This document shows, piece after piece, positions 9,862 through 21,014 of a stretch of DNA of 64,000 nucleotides. The stretch is taken from positions 744,001 through 808,000 of the forward strand of contig NZ_CP007511.1 in NCBI RefSeq assembly GCF_000818015.1, given 5' to 3'. The notes beneath the pieces were generated by a model. It did not search any database. It was not told the origin of the DNA and was given only the letters and a program-made list of their open reading frames with translations. The stretch is from Stutzerimonas balearica DSM 6083. GTDB taxonomy: Bacteria; Pseudomonadota; Gammaproteobacteria; Pseudomonadales; Pseudomonadaceae. Each line of letters opens with the position of its first letter. Position 1 is the stretch's first letter. Both the position numbers and the translations under genes were made by a program.

Positions 9862-10275
9862 ATGCGTCATTACGAAATCATCTTTCTGGTTCACCCGGAC
9901 CAGAGCGAACAGGTCGGCGGCATGGTGGAACGTTACACCAAGCTGATCGAAGAAGATGGCGGCAAGATCCACCGCCTGGAAGACTGGGGCCGTCGTCAGC
10001 TGGCTTACGCCATCAACAACGTGCACAAGGCTCACTACGTCATGATGAATGTCGAGTGCAGCGGCAAGGCACTGGCCGAGCTGGAAGACAACTTCCGCTA
10101 CAACGACGCCGTCATCCGTAACCTGGTCATCCGTCGCGACGAAGCCGTGACCGAGCAATCCGAAATGCTCAAGGCCGAGGAAAACCGCAGCGAGCGTCGC
10201 GAGCGTCGCGAGCGCCCGGAGAACGCTGAAGGCTCCAACGAGAGCGACAACAGCGACAACTCCGCTGACGAGTAA
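9862..10275 (+). CDS. rpsF: 30S ribosomal protein S6
   Basis: S6 binds 16S rRNA with S18 on the platform of the 30S subunit. The 137-residue product begins [20 protein letters not shown] and keeps the S6 fold ([39 protein letters not shown]). The C-terminal ~30 residues are a low-complexity charged tail, first Arg/Glu repeats ([11 protein letters not shown]), then Ser/Asn/Asp. The repeat is visible in DNA as tandem GAGCGTCGC units. AAGGAGC precedes the ATG. First gene of the rpsF-rpsR-DUF2232-rplI operon. Confidence 0.98.
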   Translation: MRHYEIIFLVHPDQSEQVGGMVERYTKLIEEDGGKIHRLEDWGRRQLAYAINNVHKAHYVMMNVECSGKALAELEDNFRYNDAVIRNLVIRRDEAVTEQSEMLKAEENRSERRERRERPENAEGSNESDNSDNSADE

Positions 10276-10303
10276 TCACCGGATCTATTGAGGAGCCTAT
10301 TTC

Positions 10304-10534
10304 ATGGCACGTTTTTTCCGTCGTCGTAAGTTCTGCCGTTTCACCGCCGAAGGCGTGAAAGAGATCGACTACAAGGATCTCAACACCCTGAAGGCCTACA
10401 TCTCCGAGACCGGCAAGATCGTTCCGAGCCGCATCACCGGTACCAAGGCCCGTTATCAGCGTCAGCTGGCTACCGCCATCAAGCGTGCCCGCTACCTGGC
10501 CCTGCTGCCCTACACCGACAGCCACGGCCGTTGA
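10304..10534 (+). CDS. rpsR: 30S ribosomal protein S18
   Basis: A 76-residue S18 of normal length, with the start [17 protein letters not shown] and the signature [27 protein letters not shown]. It forms the S6:S18 heterodimer on the 30S platform. It lies 28 nt after rpsF, with AGGAG upstream. Confidence 0.98.
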   Translation: MARFFRRRKFCRFTAEGVKEIDYKDLNTLKAYISETGKIVPSRITGTKARYQRQLATAIKRARYLALLPYTDSHGR

Positions 10535-10567
10535 TTCGGCTGGTCGACCGAAGTAGGGATTGATCGC

Positions 10568-11461
10568 GTGCGCGCTTTGGCGGACTACATCATGCGCGGC
10601 CGCAAGCAAGCCATCTTCGTGATGGCGGGCGCGGCGGCAGTGCCGATGCTGTTCTGGCTCAGCGCCGCGGCTGGAAGTCTGGTGTTGCTGCGTCGCGGGC
10701 TTAACGACGCCTTGGGTGTGCTGGTCTGGGGCGCGTTGCCGGCACTGGTGTGGTGGTACTTCGGTGACCCACGCACGTTGTTGGTGATGCTTGGCACGTT
10801 GGGCTTGGGGATGCTGCTGCGCAATCAGGCATCCTGGGCCCGTGTGCTGATGGCAAGTGTCGGTGTCGGTTTGCTCTATGCCTGGGCGCTTGGCCTGGTC
10901 TTCGACGAACCGATCAAGGCTCTGGCCGGCGAGTTGCAGAAGGTATTGCCGCATACACTGTCGGACGCCTACCAGCAACTTTCGGTGGATGAGCGGACGC
11001 GGCTAGAGTCGCTTCTGGCTCCGGTGTTGACCGGGCTGCTTGCGGCACTGCTGCAGATCACCACGCTGCTCAGCCTGATGCTGGCGCGCTATTGGCAGGC
11101 CGCGCTGTACAACCCGGGTGGCTTCGGTAAGGAGTTCCGGGCGTTGCGTTTGCGCCCGCTGCTGGCAGCGCTGCTGCTGGCGGGCATGCTGCTCGGCCCG
11201 AACCTCGGCGCGGAGCTGGCGATGCTGACGCCGCTGTGCAGTGTGCCGCTGGTGTTTGCCGGCGTCGCGCTGGTGCATGGGCTGGTCGCACAGGGGCGCC
11301 TGCAGCGTTTTTGGCTGGTAGGGCTCTACGTCACGCTGGTGCTGTTCATGCAGTTGATTTATCCGCTACTGGCCGTGTTGGCCATGGTCGACAGTCTGTT
11401 TGATTTTCGCGGTCGCGCCGCCGACAGAAACGGTGCGGGGCCTGCGAACGGTGAAGGTTAA
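10568..11461 (+). CDS. DUF2232 (YybS-like) integral membrane protein
   Basis: A 297-residue, highly hydrophobic protein with about eight predicted membrane helices (for example AGAAAVPMLFWLSAAAG, LLAALLQITTLLSLMLA, LVGLYVTLVLFMQLIYPLL) and a short polar C-terminal tail. It belongs to the DUF2232/YybS family, which is characteristically encoded between rpsR and rplI in pseudomonads. Its function is unknown. The start is taken at GTG 10568 (MRALADYIMRGRKQ), following an AGTAGGGA sequence. An internal ATG (codon 9) is possible but would shorten the conserved N-terminus. Confidence 0.85.
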   Translation: MRALADYIMRGRKQAIFVMAGAAAVPMLFWLSAAAGSLVLLRRGLNDALGVLVWGALPALVWWYFGDPRTLLVMLGTLGLGMLLRNQASWARVLMASVGVGLLYAWALGLVFDEPIKALAGELQKVLPHTLSDAYQQLSVDERTRLESLLAPVLTGLLAALLQITTLLSLMLARYWQAALYNPGGFGKEFRALRLRPLLAALLLAGMLLGPNLGAELAMLTPLCSVPLVFAGVALVHGLVAQGRLQRFWLVGLYVTLVLFMQLIYPLLAVLAMVDSLFDFRGRAADRNGAGPANGEG

Positions 11462-11482
11462 AAGTTAAGAGGTGAGACTCAA

Positions 11483-11929
11483 ATGGAAGTCATCCTGCTG
11501 GAAAAGATCGCCAACCTGGGCAACCTGGGCGACAAGGTAAACGTCAAGGCCGGTTACGGTCGTAACTATCTGCTGCCGCAAGGCAAGGCTACCGCTGCCA
11601 CTGCGGCCAACGTCGCTGCTTTCGAAGCGCGTCGTGCCGAACTGGAAAAGGCTGCTGCAGAGAAGAAGGCTTCGGCCGAAGCTCGTGCTGCTCAGCTGGC
11701 TGAACTGGAAGTCACCATCACCGCTACTGCCGGTGACGAGGGCAAACTGTTCGGTTCCATCGGTACCGCCGACATCGCTGACGCCCTGACCGCCTCTGGC
11801 GTGGAAGTGGCCAAGAGCGAAGTTCGCCTGCCCAACGGCACCATTCGCCAGACCGGCGAGTACGACGTCGCGCTGCATCTGCACACCGACGTCGAAGCTG
11901 CCGTCAAGGTGATCGTAGTCGCGGCCTAA
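11483..11929 (+). CDS. rplI: 50S ribosomal protein L9
   Basis: L9 binds domain V of 23S rRNA near the L1 stalk. The 148-residue protein has the N-terminal signature [24 protein letters not shown]...GRNYLLP, a long central helix ([19 protein letters not shown]) and a globular C-terminal domain. Last gene of the rpsF operon, with a terminator downstream. Confidence 0.98.
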   Translation: MEVILLEKIANLGNLGDKVNVKAGYGRNYLLPQGKATAATAANVAAFEARRAELEKAAAEKKASAEARAAQLAELEVTITATAGDEGKLFGSIGTADIADALTASGVEVAKSEVRLPNGTIRQTGEYDVALHLHTDVEAAVKVIVVAA

Positions 11930-11968
11930 GCCGTCGTCTGGCACCCCGGGTGCCTGGCGAGTAACATC

Positions 11969-12009
11969 GGGCACGCTTCCACGCAGGTGGGGCGTGCCCT
12001 TTGTTTTTC
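11969..12009 (+). terminator. Terminator of the rpsF-rplI operon
   Basis: GGGCACGC (11969-11976) pairs with GCGTGCCC (11992-11999) around a 15-nt loop, followed by the T-rich run TTTGTTTTT. It ends 26 nt before the dnaB start. Confidence 0.75.
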
Positions 12010-12034
12010 TGCAGTTTCGAGTTTCGCGAGAACC

Positions 12035-13429
12035 ATGAACGACATCAGTGTGCCCCAGCAATACGACCTGGAAACCGCCGCGCTCAAGGTGCCGCCGCAT
12101 TCCATCGAGGCCGAGCAGGCCGTCCTTGGCGGCCTGATGCTGGACAACAACGCCTGGGAGCGCGTGCTCGACCAGGTCTCCGACGGTGACTTCTACCGGC
12201 ACGATCACCGGCTGATCTTCCGTGCCATCTACGCGCTGGCCGAGCGCAACATGCCGTTCGACGTGGTCACCCTGTCCGAGCAGCTGGACAAGGAAGGCCA
12301 CCTGGTGCAGGTCGGCGGGTTGGCCTATCTGGGCGAGCTAGCGAAGAACACGCCCTCGGTGGCGAACATCAAGGCCTACGCGCAGATCATTCGCGAGCGT
12401 GCGACGCTGCGTCAGTTGATCGGCATCAGCAACGAGATCGCCGACAGCGCCTACGCACCGCAGGGACGCACCGGCGAGGAGATCCTCGACGAGGCCGAGC
12501 GACTGATCTTCCAGATCGCCGAAGCGCGGCCGAAGACCGGCGGGCCGGTGGGCATCAACGACATCCTGGTCAAGGCCATCGACCGCATCGACACCCTGTT
12601 CAATGCCGGCGAGGCGATCACCGGTCTGTCCACCGGGTTCACCGATCTCGACGAGGCCACCAATGGTCTGCAACCGGCGGACCTGATCATCGTCGCCGGG
12701 CGCCCTTCGATGGGTAAGACCACCTTCGCCATGAATCTGGTGGAGAACGCCGTTCTGCGTACCGACAAGGCCGTGCTGGTCTATTCGCTGGAAATGCCGT
12801 CCGAATCCATCGTCATCCGTATGCTCGCTTCGCTCGGACGTATCGATCAGACCAAGGTGCGGGCGGGCAAGCTGGACGACGACGATTGGCCGCGGCTGAC
12901 CTCGGCGGTCAACCTGCTCAACGACCGCAAGTTGTTCATCGACGACACGGCCGGTATCAGCCCGTCGGAAATGCGCGCGCGCACTCGGCGCCTTGCCCGC
13001 GAGCACGGCGAGATCGCCATGATCATGGTCGACTACCTGCAGCTGATGCAGATTCCCGGCTCCAGCGGTGACAATCGGACCAACGAGATTTCCGAAATCT
13101 CTCGCTCGCTCAAGGGGCTGGCCAAGGAATTCAACTGCCCGGTGATCGCCCTCTCGCAGCTCAACCGCTCGCTCGAGCAGCGCCCGAACAAGCGCCCGGT
13201 GAACTCCGACCTGCGTGAATCCGGGGCCATCGAGCAGGACGCCGACATCATCATGTTCGTCTACCGGGACGAGGTCTATCACCCGGAAACCGAATACAAA
13301 GGCGTCGCCGAAATCATCATCGGCAAGCAGCGGAACGGCCCGATCGGCACGACCCGTCTGGCTTTTCTTGGCAAGTACTCGCGTTTCGAGAACCTCGCGC
13401 CGGGCAGCTACCAGTTCGACGACGAATAA
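12035..13429 (+). CDS. dnaB: Replicative DNA helicase DnaB
   Basis: DnaB is the hexameric 5'-3' helicase that unwinds the replication fork and recruits primase. The 464-residue product has the N-terminal primase-interacting domain (PPHSIEAEQAVLGGLMLDNN) and a RecA-like motor with Walker A GRPSMGKTTFAMN, Walker B-like IAMIMVDYLQLMQI and the motif QLNRSLEQRPNKRPVNSDLR. ATG 12035 gives the standard length. No intein is present. Only ~100 nt separate it from rplI, and those contain a terminator. Confidence 0.98.
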   Translation: MNDISVPQQYDLETAALKVPPHSIEAEQAVLGGLMLDNNAWERVLDQVSDGDFYRHDHRLIFRAIYALAERNMPFDVVTLSEQLDKEGHLVQVGGLAYLGELAKNTPSVANIKAYAQIIRERATLRQLIGISNEIADSAYAPQGRTGEEILDEAERLIFQIAEARPKTGGPVGINDILVKAIDRIDTLFNAGEAITGLSTGFTDLDEATNGLQPADLIIVAGRPSMGKTTFAMNLVENAVLRTDKAVLVYSLEMPSESIVIRMLASLGRIDQTKVRAGKLDDDDWPRLTSAVNLLNDRKLFIDDTAGISPSEMRARTRRLAREHGEIAMIMVDYLQLMQIPGSSGDNRTNEISEISRSLKGLAKEFNCPVIALSQLNRSLEQRPNKRPVNSDLRESGAIEQDADIIMFVYRDEVYHPETEYKGVAEIIIGKQRNGPIGTTRLAFLGKYSRFENLAPGSYQFDDE

Positions 13430-13437
13430 GCGCACGG

Positions 13438-13510
13438 GTCAGGCTTCGACCGGCCGAGCGTCGAGGATCGCTTTGGCGGCTTGAAGCCTGACGCCTGAAG
13501 CCTGAAGCTA
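13438..13510. repeat. Short inverted and direct repeats between dnaB and alr
   Basis: GTCAGGCTTC at 13438-13447 is the exact inverse of GAAGCCTGAC at 13483-13492, with 35 nt between. The right arm runs into iterated GCCTGAAGCCTGAAGC. The function is not known. It occupies most of the 110-nt gap before alr and could be a degenerate repetitive extragenic element. Confidence 0.5.
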
Positions 13511-13539
13511 GACAGCCTCTCCCTACCGGAACATCCGCC

Positions 13540-14616
13540 ATGCGTCCCCTGGTTGCAACGGTCGATCTGGCCGCGCTTCGACACAATTATCTCCATGCCA
13601 AGCAGTGCGCTCCGCAGCGCCGAGCCTTTGCCGTGGTCAAGGCCGATGCCTATGGCCACGGCGCGAGGCGCGCGGTCCAGGCGCTGCAGGACATCGCCGA
13701 CGGGTTCGCCGTCGCCTGCATCGAGGAGGCCGAGGTCGCGCGCGAGGTCGCGCCTACTGCACGCTTGCTATTGCTCGAGGGCTGCTTCGAACCAGCCGAG
13801 CTGCCGCGTGCGGCCGAACTCGGCCTGGACATCGCCGTGCAAGGCGAGGCGCAGGCCGAGGCGCTGCTGGCGGCCGATCTGGCCCGCCCGCTGAATGTCT
13901 GGCTCAAGTTCGATTCGGGCATGCATCGGCTGGGCTTCGATATCGCCGGCCTGCGTGCCTGGCATGCCCGGCTCAAGGATGCGCCGCAGGTGGCCGAACT
14001 GAACCTGATCAGTCACTTCGCCTGTGCTGACGAGCGTGGGCACGCGCTGACCGACCTGCAGCTGCAGCGTTATGCCGAGGTGATGCAGCTTGGTTTCGAT
14101 AACTGCACGCTGGCCAACTCGGCGGCGGTGCTGACATTGCCCCAGGCGCACATGGAGTGGATTCGTCCGGGCATCATGCTCTATGGCGCGACGCCCTTTG
14201 CCGAACTGGCGGCGACGACGCTGGGCCTGCAGCCGGTGATGACGCTGACCGGCGCGCTGATCGCTGTGCGTGACATAGACGCCGGCGAGAGCGTGGGATA
14301 CGGCGGGACCTGGGTAGCGCAGCGGCCTTCGCGCATCGGTACAGTCAGTTGCGGCTATGCCGATGGCTACCCGCGCACCGCACCACCCGGAACCGAGGTC
14401 GTGATCCGGGGGCAGCGTGTACCACTGGCTGGTCGGGTATCGATGGACATGCTCGCGGTGGATCTCACCGACCTGCCGGCCGCCCGGCTTGGCGATGCGG
14501 TCGAACTGTGGGGCGCGCAGTTGCCCATCGATGAGCTGGCTCAGGCGTGTGGCACGATCGGCTACGAATTGCTGACGAAAGTCACCGGTCGGGTGCCGCG
14601 CCGTTACGTCGGCTGA
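13540..14616 (+). CDS. alr: Alanine racemase
   Basis: This PLP enzyme interconverts L- and D-alanine for peptidoglycan synthesis. The 358-residue protein carries the PLP lysine motif AVVKADAYGHG (Lys34), the C-terminal catalytic tyrosine region (SVGYGGTWVAQRPSRIGTVSCGYADGYPR) and the RVSMDMLAVDL block. The dnaB-alr order is as in other pseudomonads. Its 3' end overlaps the convergent diguanylate cyclase gene by 13 bp. Confidence 0.96.
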   Translation: MRPLVATVDLAALRHNYLHAKQCAPQRRAFAVVKADAYGHGARRAVQALQDIADGFAVACIEEAEVAREVAPTARLLLLEGCFEPAELPRAAELGLDIAVQGEAQAEALLAADLARPLNVWLKFDSGMHRLGFDIAGLRAWHARLKDAPQVAELNLISHFACADERGHALTDLQLQRYAEVMQLGFDNCTLANSAAVLTLPQAHMEWIRPGIMLYGATPFAELAATTLGLQPVMTLTGALIAVRDIDAGESVGYGGTWVAQRPSRIGTVSCGYADGYPRTAPPGTEVVIRGQRVPLAGRVSMDMLAVDLTDLPAARLGDAVELWGAQLPIDELAQACGTIGYELLTKVTGRVPRRYVG

Positions 14617-16493
14617 TCGGCGGAGACTGGGCGCTCATCGTGTTGCGCCCAGCCCGCACGGCCCTGATGCTTGGCGCGATACAGCGCCTGGTCGGCGGCC
14701 TTGTATAGCCCTGCGAAGTGTTCGGCGTGACGTGGATAAAAGGCCGCGCCGACGCTTACCGTCACGGCCAGGGTGGCGTTGCGGTACGGTACCGGGTGCG
14801 CCAGCTCACGCAGCAGGCGCTCGGCGATCTGCTCCACGTCACGCTCGGCATTCGGTCCGGTCACCAACAGTGCGAACTCGTCGCCGCCGAGCCGTGCGGC
14901 CATGTCGCCTGCGCGTACCAGGGTGCGCAGGCGCAGCGCCAGGGTACGCAACAGCAGGTCGCCGGCATCATGGCCGTGGTGATCGTTGACCGGTTTGAAG
15001 TGGTCCAGGTCGATCAGTAATAGCGCAACCGCCTCGGCCTTTCGGCCCGCTTCATCCAGAGCAGCCTCGGCTCGTTCGATCAGGTAGCGGCGGTTGGGCA
15101 GCTCGGTCAATGGATCGTGGAAGGCCGCATGCTTGAGTTCCTGCTCGCGCTCACAGAGGTGCCGGTTGGCCTCGGCCAGCTCCGCGGTGCGGGTCTCCAC
15201 CGCCTGGCTGAGCTGCGCTGCGCTGGCCTGCACCTGCTCGAGCCGTGCCGCCTTTTCGCGATCGGCGCGCTCGAGGGCCGCGGCGTTTTCCTGCTTGAGG
15301 ATCTGGATGCGGTACGCCAGTGCGAACGAGAAGAGAATCGACTCGGCGGCCACGGCCAGCGGAAAGATGTGAGCATTCCAGGGGGCTGGCTGGACCACGC
15401 CGGTGGCGCGCAACAGCAGCAGGTTGACGCTGCCGAGGATCACGCCGAAACCGATAAGGTAGAGCAGCGCAGGGAAATAGCCCAGGCGCCAGCGCCGGAA
15501 CGAGGCCCAGAGCGAGGCGGGAATGGCGGTCAGTGCCAGCGCCACGAAGACCCAGGCGCCGAACGCACGATAACCGACGAGGTTCAACAACACGGCCAGT
15601 ACGTAGAGGCCGCAGGCCAGACTCAGCAGACGGTGTGCCCAGGGTGCGAAGTGCCGGGTCTGCAGCAGGGTCTGGGTGAAGCGACAGGCGCTGAAGCCCC
15701 AGAGGGCCGGAATACTGATGCGGTCCAGCCAGAGCGGCACCGGGCCGTTCGGCCAGAGGTACTGGAAGCCGTGGCCGGTCATCGCGACGATCATCAGCAG
15801 CGCGCCGCTGGTGGTCATCACGTACCAGAAGTAGGCCTTGTCCCGCAGGCTGAAGAAGATGAACAGGTTGTACAGCAGCATTGCCAGGATCACGCCGTAG
15901 ACTAGGCCGAGAAACAGGTTCTCGCCCGCGGCCTGTGCCTGCAGTGCATCCAGTTGCCACACGCGCAGTGGAAAGGAGTTGCCGGCCGGGTCGTAGGTGC
16001 GCAGGTAGAAGGTCAGCGGCGCATCGTCCGCCACCTGCGGAAGGCGCAACAGCATGCGACGGTATGGGTAGTCGCGCCCCTCGGCAAAGCCGACCAGTTC
16101 GCCAGACTGACGCGCCTGCCAGCCACCTGCGCCATCGGGCAGGTAGATTCGCAGATCCTTCAGGGTTACCGAGCCGATCTCTAGCCACCACTGGACGGGG
16201 GCATCGCTCGTGCGCTGCAGGCTGACCCTGATCCACCAGGGGTGGGGGCTCTGGCCGACGCTGGCCTTGCCTTGCGCAGGTTCGAAGCGGGCCTGGACCT
16301 CGGGGCGCTGAAGATCGCCGATGCCCAGGCTGGCGCCAGGGTCGGCGAGCAGATCCACGTCGGCATTCAGGCTTCGACCGCTGTCGGCAGGGGCCAGCAA
16401 GGTCGTTTCCGCGCGGGCAGCGCCGAGGCTGCACAGGCTCAGGAGCAAGGCGAACAGGACGAAACGCACCAGGGACTCCCGAGAGCGAGGCAT
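14604..16493 (-). CDS. 7TM-DISM diguanylate cyclase
   Basis: A 629-residue membrane receptor-type diguanylate cyclase that makes c-di-GMP from GTP. A signal peptide (LVRFVLFALLLSLCSLGAARA) precedes a 7TMR-DISMED2 periplasmic sensor domain (about 30-170). Seven membrane helices follow (about 185-385), then a coiled coil and a GGDEF domain (FHDPLTELPNRRYLIERA, then RLGGDEFALLV). An inhibitory I-site RAGD lies exactly five residues before GGDEF, suggesting product inhibition. Start chosen at ATG 16493, directly before the signal peptide; an upstream extension is Arg-rich and unlikely. The alr/diguanylate cyclase/ygiQ neighbourhood is shared with P. aeruginosa. Confidence 0.92.
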   Translation of the reverse strand: MPRSRESLVRFVLFALLLSLCSLGAARAETTLLAPADSGRSLNADVDLLADPGASLGIGDLQRPEVQARFEPAQGKASVGQSPHPWWIRVSLQRTSDAPVQWWLEIGSVTLKDLRIYLPDGAGGWQARQSGELVGFAEGRDYPYRRMLLRLPQVADDAPLTFYLRTYDPAGNSFPLRVWQLDALQAQAAGENLFLGLVYGVILAMLLYNLFIFFSLRDKAYFWYVMTTSGALLMIVAMTGHGFQYLWPNGPVPLWLDRISIPALWGFSACRFTQTLLQTRHFAPWAHRLLSLACGLYVLAVLLNLVGYRAFGAWVFVALALTAIPASLWASFRRWRLGYFPALLYLIGFGVILGSVNLLLLRATGVVQPAPWNAHIFPLAVAAESILFSFALAYRIQILKQENAAALERADREKAARLEQVQASAAQLSQAVETRTAELAEANRHLCEREQELKHAAFHDPLTELPNRRYLIERAEAALDEAGRKAEAVALLLIDLDHFKPVNDHHGHDAGDLLLRTLALRLRTLVRAGDMAARLGGDEFALLVTGPNAERDVEQIAERLLRELAHPVPYRNATLAVTVSVGAAFYPRHAEHFAGLYKAADQALYRAKHQGRAGWAQHDERPVSADQPT

Positions 16494-16595
16494 GGCTAGG
16501 GTCACGCGAGTATACCCACGCCGATGGCGGGCTGCGCAGGCTATCTGGCTACCGGGGAAAGACCGCGCGGGGTAGTCGGGCTTGATCATTTTTTG

Positions 16596-16604
16596 TGCTA
16601 TATT
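16596..16604 (+). promoter_or_regulatory. Extended -10 element upstream of ygiQ
   Basis: TGC-TATATT matches the extended -10 pattern TGn-TATAAT at five of six -10 positions. It sits 33 nt before the ygiQ ATG. No good -35 is visible at 17 nt. Confidence 0.4.
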
Positions 16605-16636
16605 CCGCGCCCGTTTTCGTTGCCCCGGTCTTCGCC

Positions 16637-18915
<2,279 letters not shown>

Positions 18916-18919
<4 letters not shown>

Positions 18920-18932
18920 GCCTGGGGCTCAG
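18916..18932. terminator. Short hairpin joining two convergent stop codons
   Basis: CTGAGCC (18916-18922) and GGCTCAG (18926-18932) form a 7-bp stem with a TGG loop. The left arm contains the ygiQ TGA and the right arm the chemoreceptor stop on the other strand. No T-run is present, so its activity as a terminator is uncertain. Confidence 0.4.
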
Positions 18933-20893
18933 AAGCGAAAGGCACGCGTCGCATCCTGCAGTTGATTGCCCAGGCGTAGCATCTGCGCGCTGCGTTCGCG
19001 ACCCTGGGAGATGTGCGCCAGATTGGTGTCGCCGAGCTCGTGGATATGCTCGCTATGGCGGCGGATTTCGCTGACCGCAGCACTCTGCTGCGCGGTGGCG
19101 TCGGCGATCTGCTCGGCCATGCGACCGATATCGGCGATGGTGCGCACGATGCCTTCCAGGGCGCCATCGGCGGTCTGCGCCAGCTGAGCGGTGCGTTCGG
19201 CATGCTCGACCTGCTCGCGCATGGCCTGCAGCGACTGTTCAACGGCACCCTGCAGGTGCGCGATGAGCTGCTGGATTTCCTCGGTGGCACCTGTGGTGCG
19301 CTGCGCCAGTGAGCGCACTTCATCGGCGACCACGGCGAAGCCACGCCCATGCGAGCCGGCGCGCGCCGCTTCGATTGCGGCGTTGAGCGCGAGCAGGTTG
19401 GTCTGTTCGGCAATCGAGCGGATCACGGTCAGCACCTTGCCGATGGCTGATGTCTCTTCGCTCAGGCGCTCGATGGCCTGGGCATTGTCCTGCACTTCGC
19501 CGACCAGAGCATGCAGCCCGCCCAGGCTTTCGGCGATGACTTGCTGTCCCTCGCCGACTGCCTGGGCGGCGTTGCGCCCGGCGCTGGCTGCTTCGCCCGC
19601 GCCGCCGGCGACCTGCTGAATGGTCGCCTCCAGCTCGCCCAGCGAGTCGCGGATCTGCGCCGTGTTGTCGGCCTGTCGGCGGGCGCTGCGCTGCAGCTCG
19701 TCGTTCATGCCGTCCAGGCTACGGCTGCTGCCGGCCACATCCTCGGCCTGCTGGCGCAGGGTGCGTACCAGCTCGAGCAGATAGCTGCGCAGGCGGTTGA
19801 GCGAGGTCTCCATTTCTCCCAGCTCGGCCAGGCGTGAATGGATCTGCACTTCGTCGGTGAAATCGCCCTGCGCCCACGCCGACAGTGAGGGCACCAGCGC
19901 GCCCAGGGTCCGGGTGAGCTGGCGCTGCAGGCGGTCGATGCCCAGGGCGATGAGCAGGATCAGGGCGATGATGCCGCCCTGAACCAGGCGCACCTCGCGC
20001 TGAATACGCCCATGTTCGGCGCGTACGGCTGGCTCTAGCTCGGCCAGCGCCTGCTGCACCGCCGCCAGGCGCTGTTCGGTGGTGCTGGTCAGTGCGCTGC
20101 GTTTGGCGATCAGTTCACGGGTGCGATCCAGTTCGCGCGGATAGCGCGCGAGCAGGCTGTCCAGTTCCCGGCGCAGCGCTTCACCCTTGTCGGTCGCCTC
20201 CTGCTGCGTCTGCTCTGTCTGCAGGTCGAGCAACGCGGCGAAGTCGTTTGCGGCCGAGTGCTGTGTTTCAAGGACGCCAAGTAGCGGTAGCTGCTGAATG
20301 CGCTCGGCGGTGCGCTGCAGCGCCTCGCGCGCCTGCAGGACCTCGTCGACGAGTTGCTCGCGGCCGCTGGCGATCAGCTTGCCGCGTGCGTGACTCAGGC
20401 GCAGCAGCTGCTGGCTGGCCTCGAACAGGGGGCTGCGATAGGCCGCCGCTGCAGGATCGGTGCTGCTTTGCGCGTAGGCGGCGAGCTGGTCGAGCGTCGC
20501 GGCGATCTCGCGCTCGGCTTGCAGCAGCAAACCCTGCGGGTCGCCAGCGAGCTTGCCGGCGGCCAGCAGATCGCCCGCGACGAACTCGCCGAGCGAGGCG
20601 AGGCTGGGCCTCAGGGCCTGGGCGAACGCCTCGGGCAACTCGCGCAGCTCGGCGTCGAGAGCCGCCAGCGAAGTCGCGGCCTCGCTGTGGCGCAACGCAT
20701 CGCCGCCGGCCAGGTAAGCACGAATATTGTTCGCGCTCTGGTGTTCGAACTGCTGCGAAAGCGTCAGGTAGCGGGCCATCAGCAGATAGGGCCGCTCAAG
20801 GGCGCGTTCCGACCACCAGAGCGTTGCGCCGAGCGCCAGACAGACGCCGATCAACAGTAGGGTATTGATGGTGGTGAGCGACTTCAGACGCAT
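18929..20893 (-). CDS. Methyl-accepting chemotaxis protein
   Basis: A 654-residue chemoreceptor. TM1 lies at about 8-26 ([20 protein letters not shown]). A long helical periplasmic sensor covers about 30-300, with TM2 near 305-320 ([14 protein letters not shown]). A HAMP-like segment and a signalling domain follow, with the conserved hairpin [20 protein letters not shown]...[15 protein letters not shown]. It ends in [11 protein letters not shown], with no CheR-tethering pentapeptide. The ligand is unknown; the periplasmic part looks like an all-helical bundle. Convergent with ygiQ, only 9 nt apart. Confidence 0.93.
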   Translation of the reverse strand: MRLKSLTTINTLLLIGVCLALGATLWWSERALERPYLLMARYLTLSQQFEHQSANNIRAYLAGGDALRHSEAATSLAALDAELRELPEAFAQALRPSLASLGEFVAGDLLAAGKLAGDPQGLLLQAEREIAATLDQLAAYAQSSTDPAAAAYRSPLFEASQQLLRLSHARGKLIASGREQLVDEVLQAREALQRTAERIQQLPLLGVLETQHSAANDFAALLDLQTEQTQQEATDKGEALRRELDSLLARYPRELDRTRELIAKRSALTSTTEQRLAAVQQALAELEPAVRAEHGRIQREVRLVQGGIIALILLIALGIDRLQRQLTRTLGALVPSLSAWAQGDFTDEVQIHSRLAELGEMETSLNRLRSYLLELVRTLRQQAEDVAGSSRSLDGMNDELQRSARRQADNTAQIRDSLGELEATIQQVAGGAGEAASAGRNAAQAVGEGQQVIAESLGGLHALVGEVQDNAQAIERLSEETSAIGKVLTVIRSIAEQTNLLALNAAIEAARAGSHGRGFAVVADEVRSLAQRTTGATEEIQQLIAHLQGAVEQSLQAMREQVEHAERTAQLAQTADGALEGIVRTIADIGRMAEQIADATAQQSAAVSEIRRHSEHIHELGDTNLAHISQGRERSAQMLRLGNQLQDATRAFRF

Positions 20894-21014
20894 CCCGGCC
20901 TCGCGCGACGACTGCTTAGGAGGCGGCAGGTTATGGCGTTTTGATGTCAGACTGATGACAGCGCTTCAGGCTGTGCGGCAGTTCGCTGATGGATGCCGGG
21001 AGCGGGCGGTGGCC

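Noticed and set aside
13438..13510. CRISPR-like reading of the GCCTGAAG repeats before alr
   Set aside because: Units are too short and contiguous, with no spacers and no cas genes.
20894..21014. Possible sigma-28 promoter (GCCATAAC) upstream of the first chemoreceptor on the minus strand
   Set aside because: The -10 lacks the central G of GCCGATAA and the -35 at 11 nt matches only about half the consensus.
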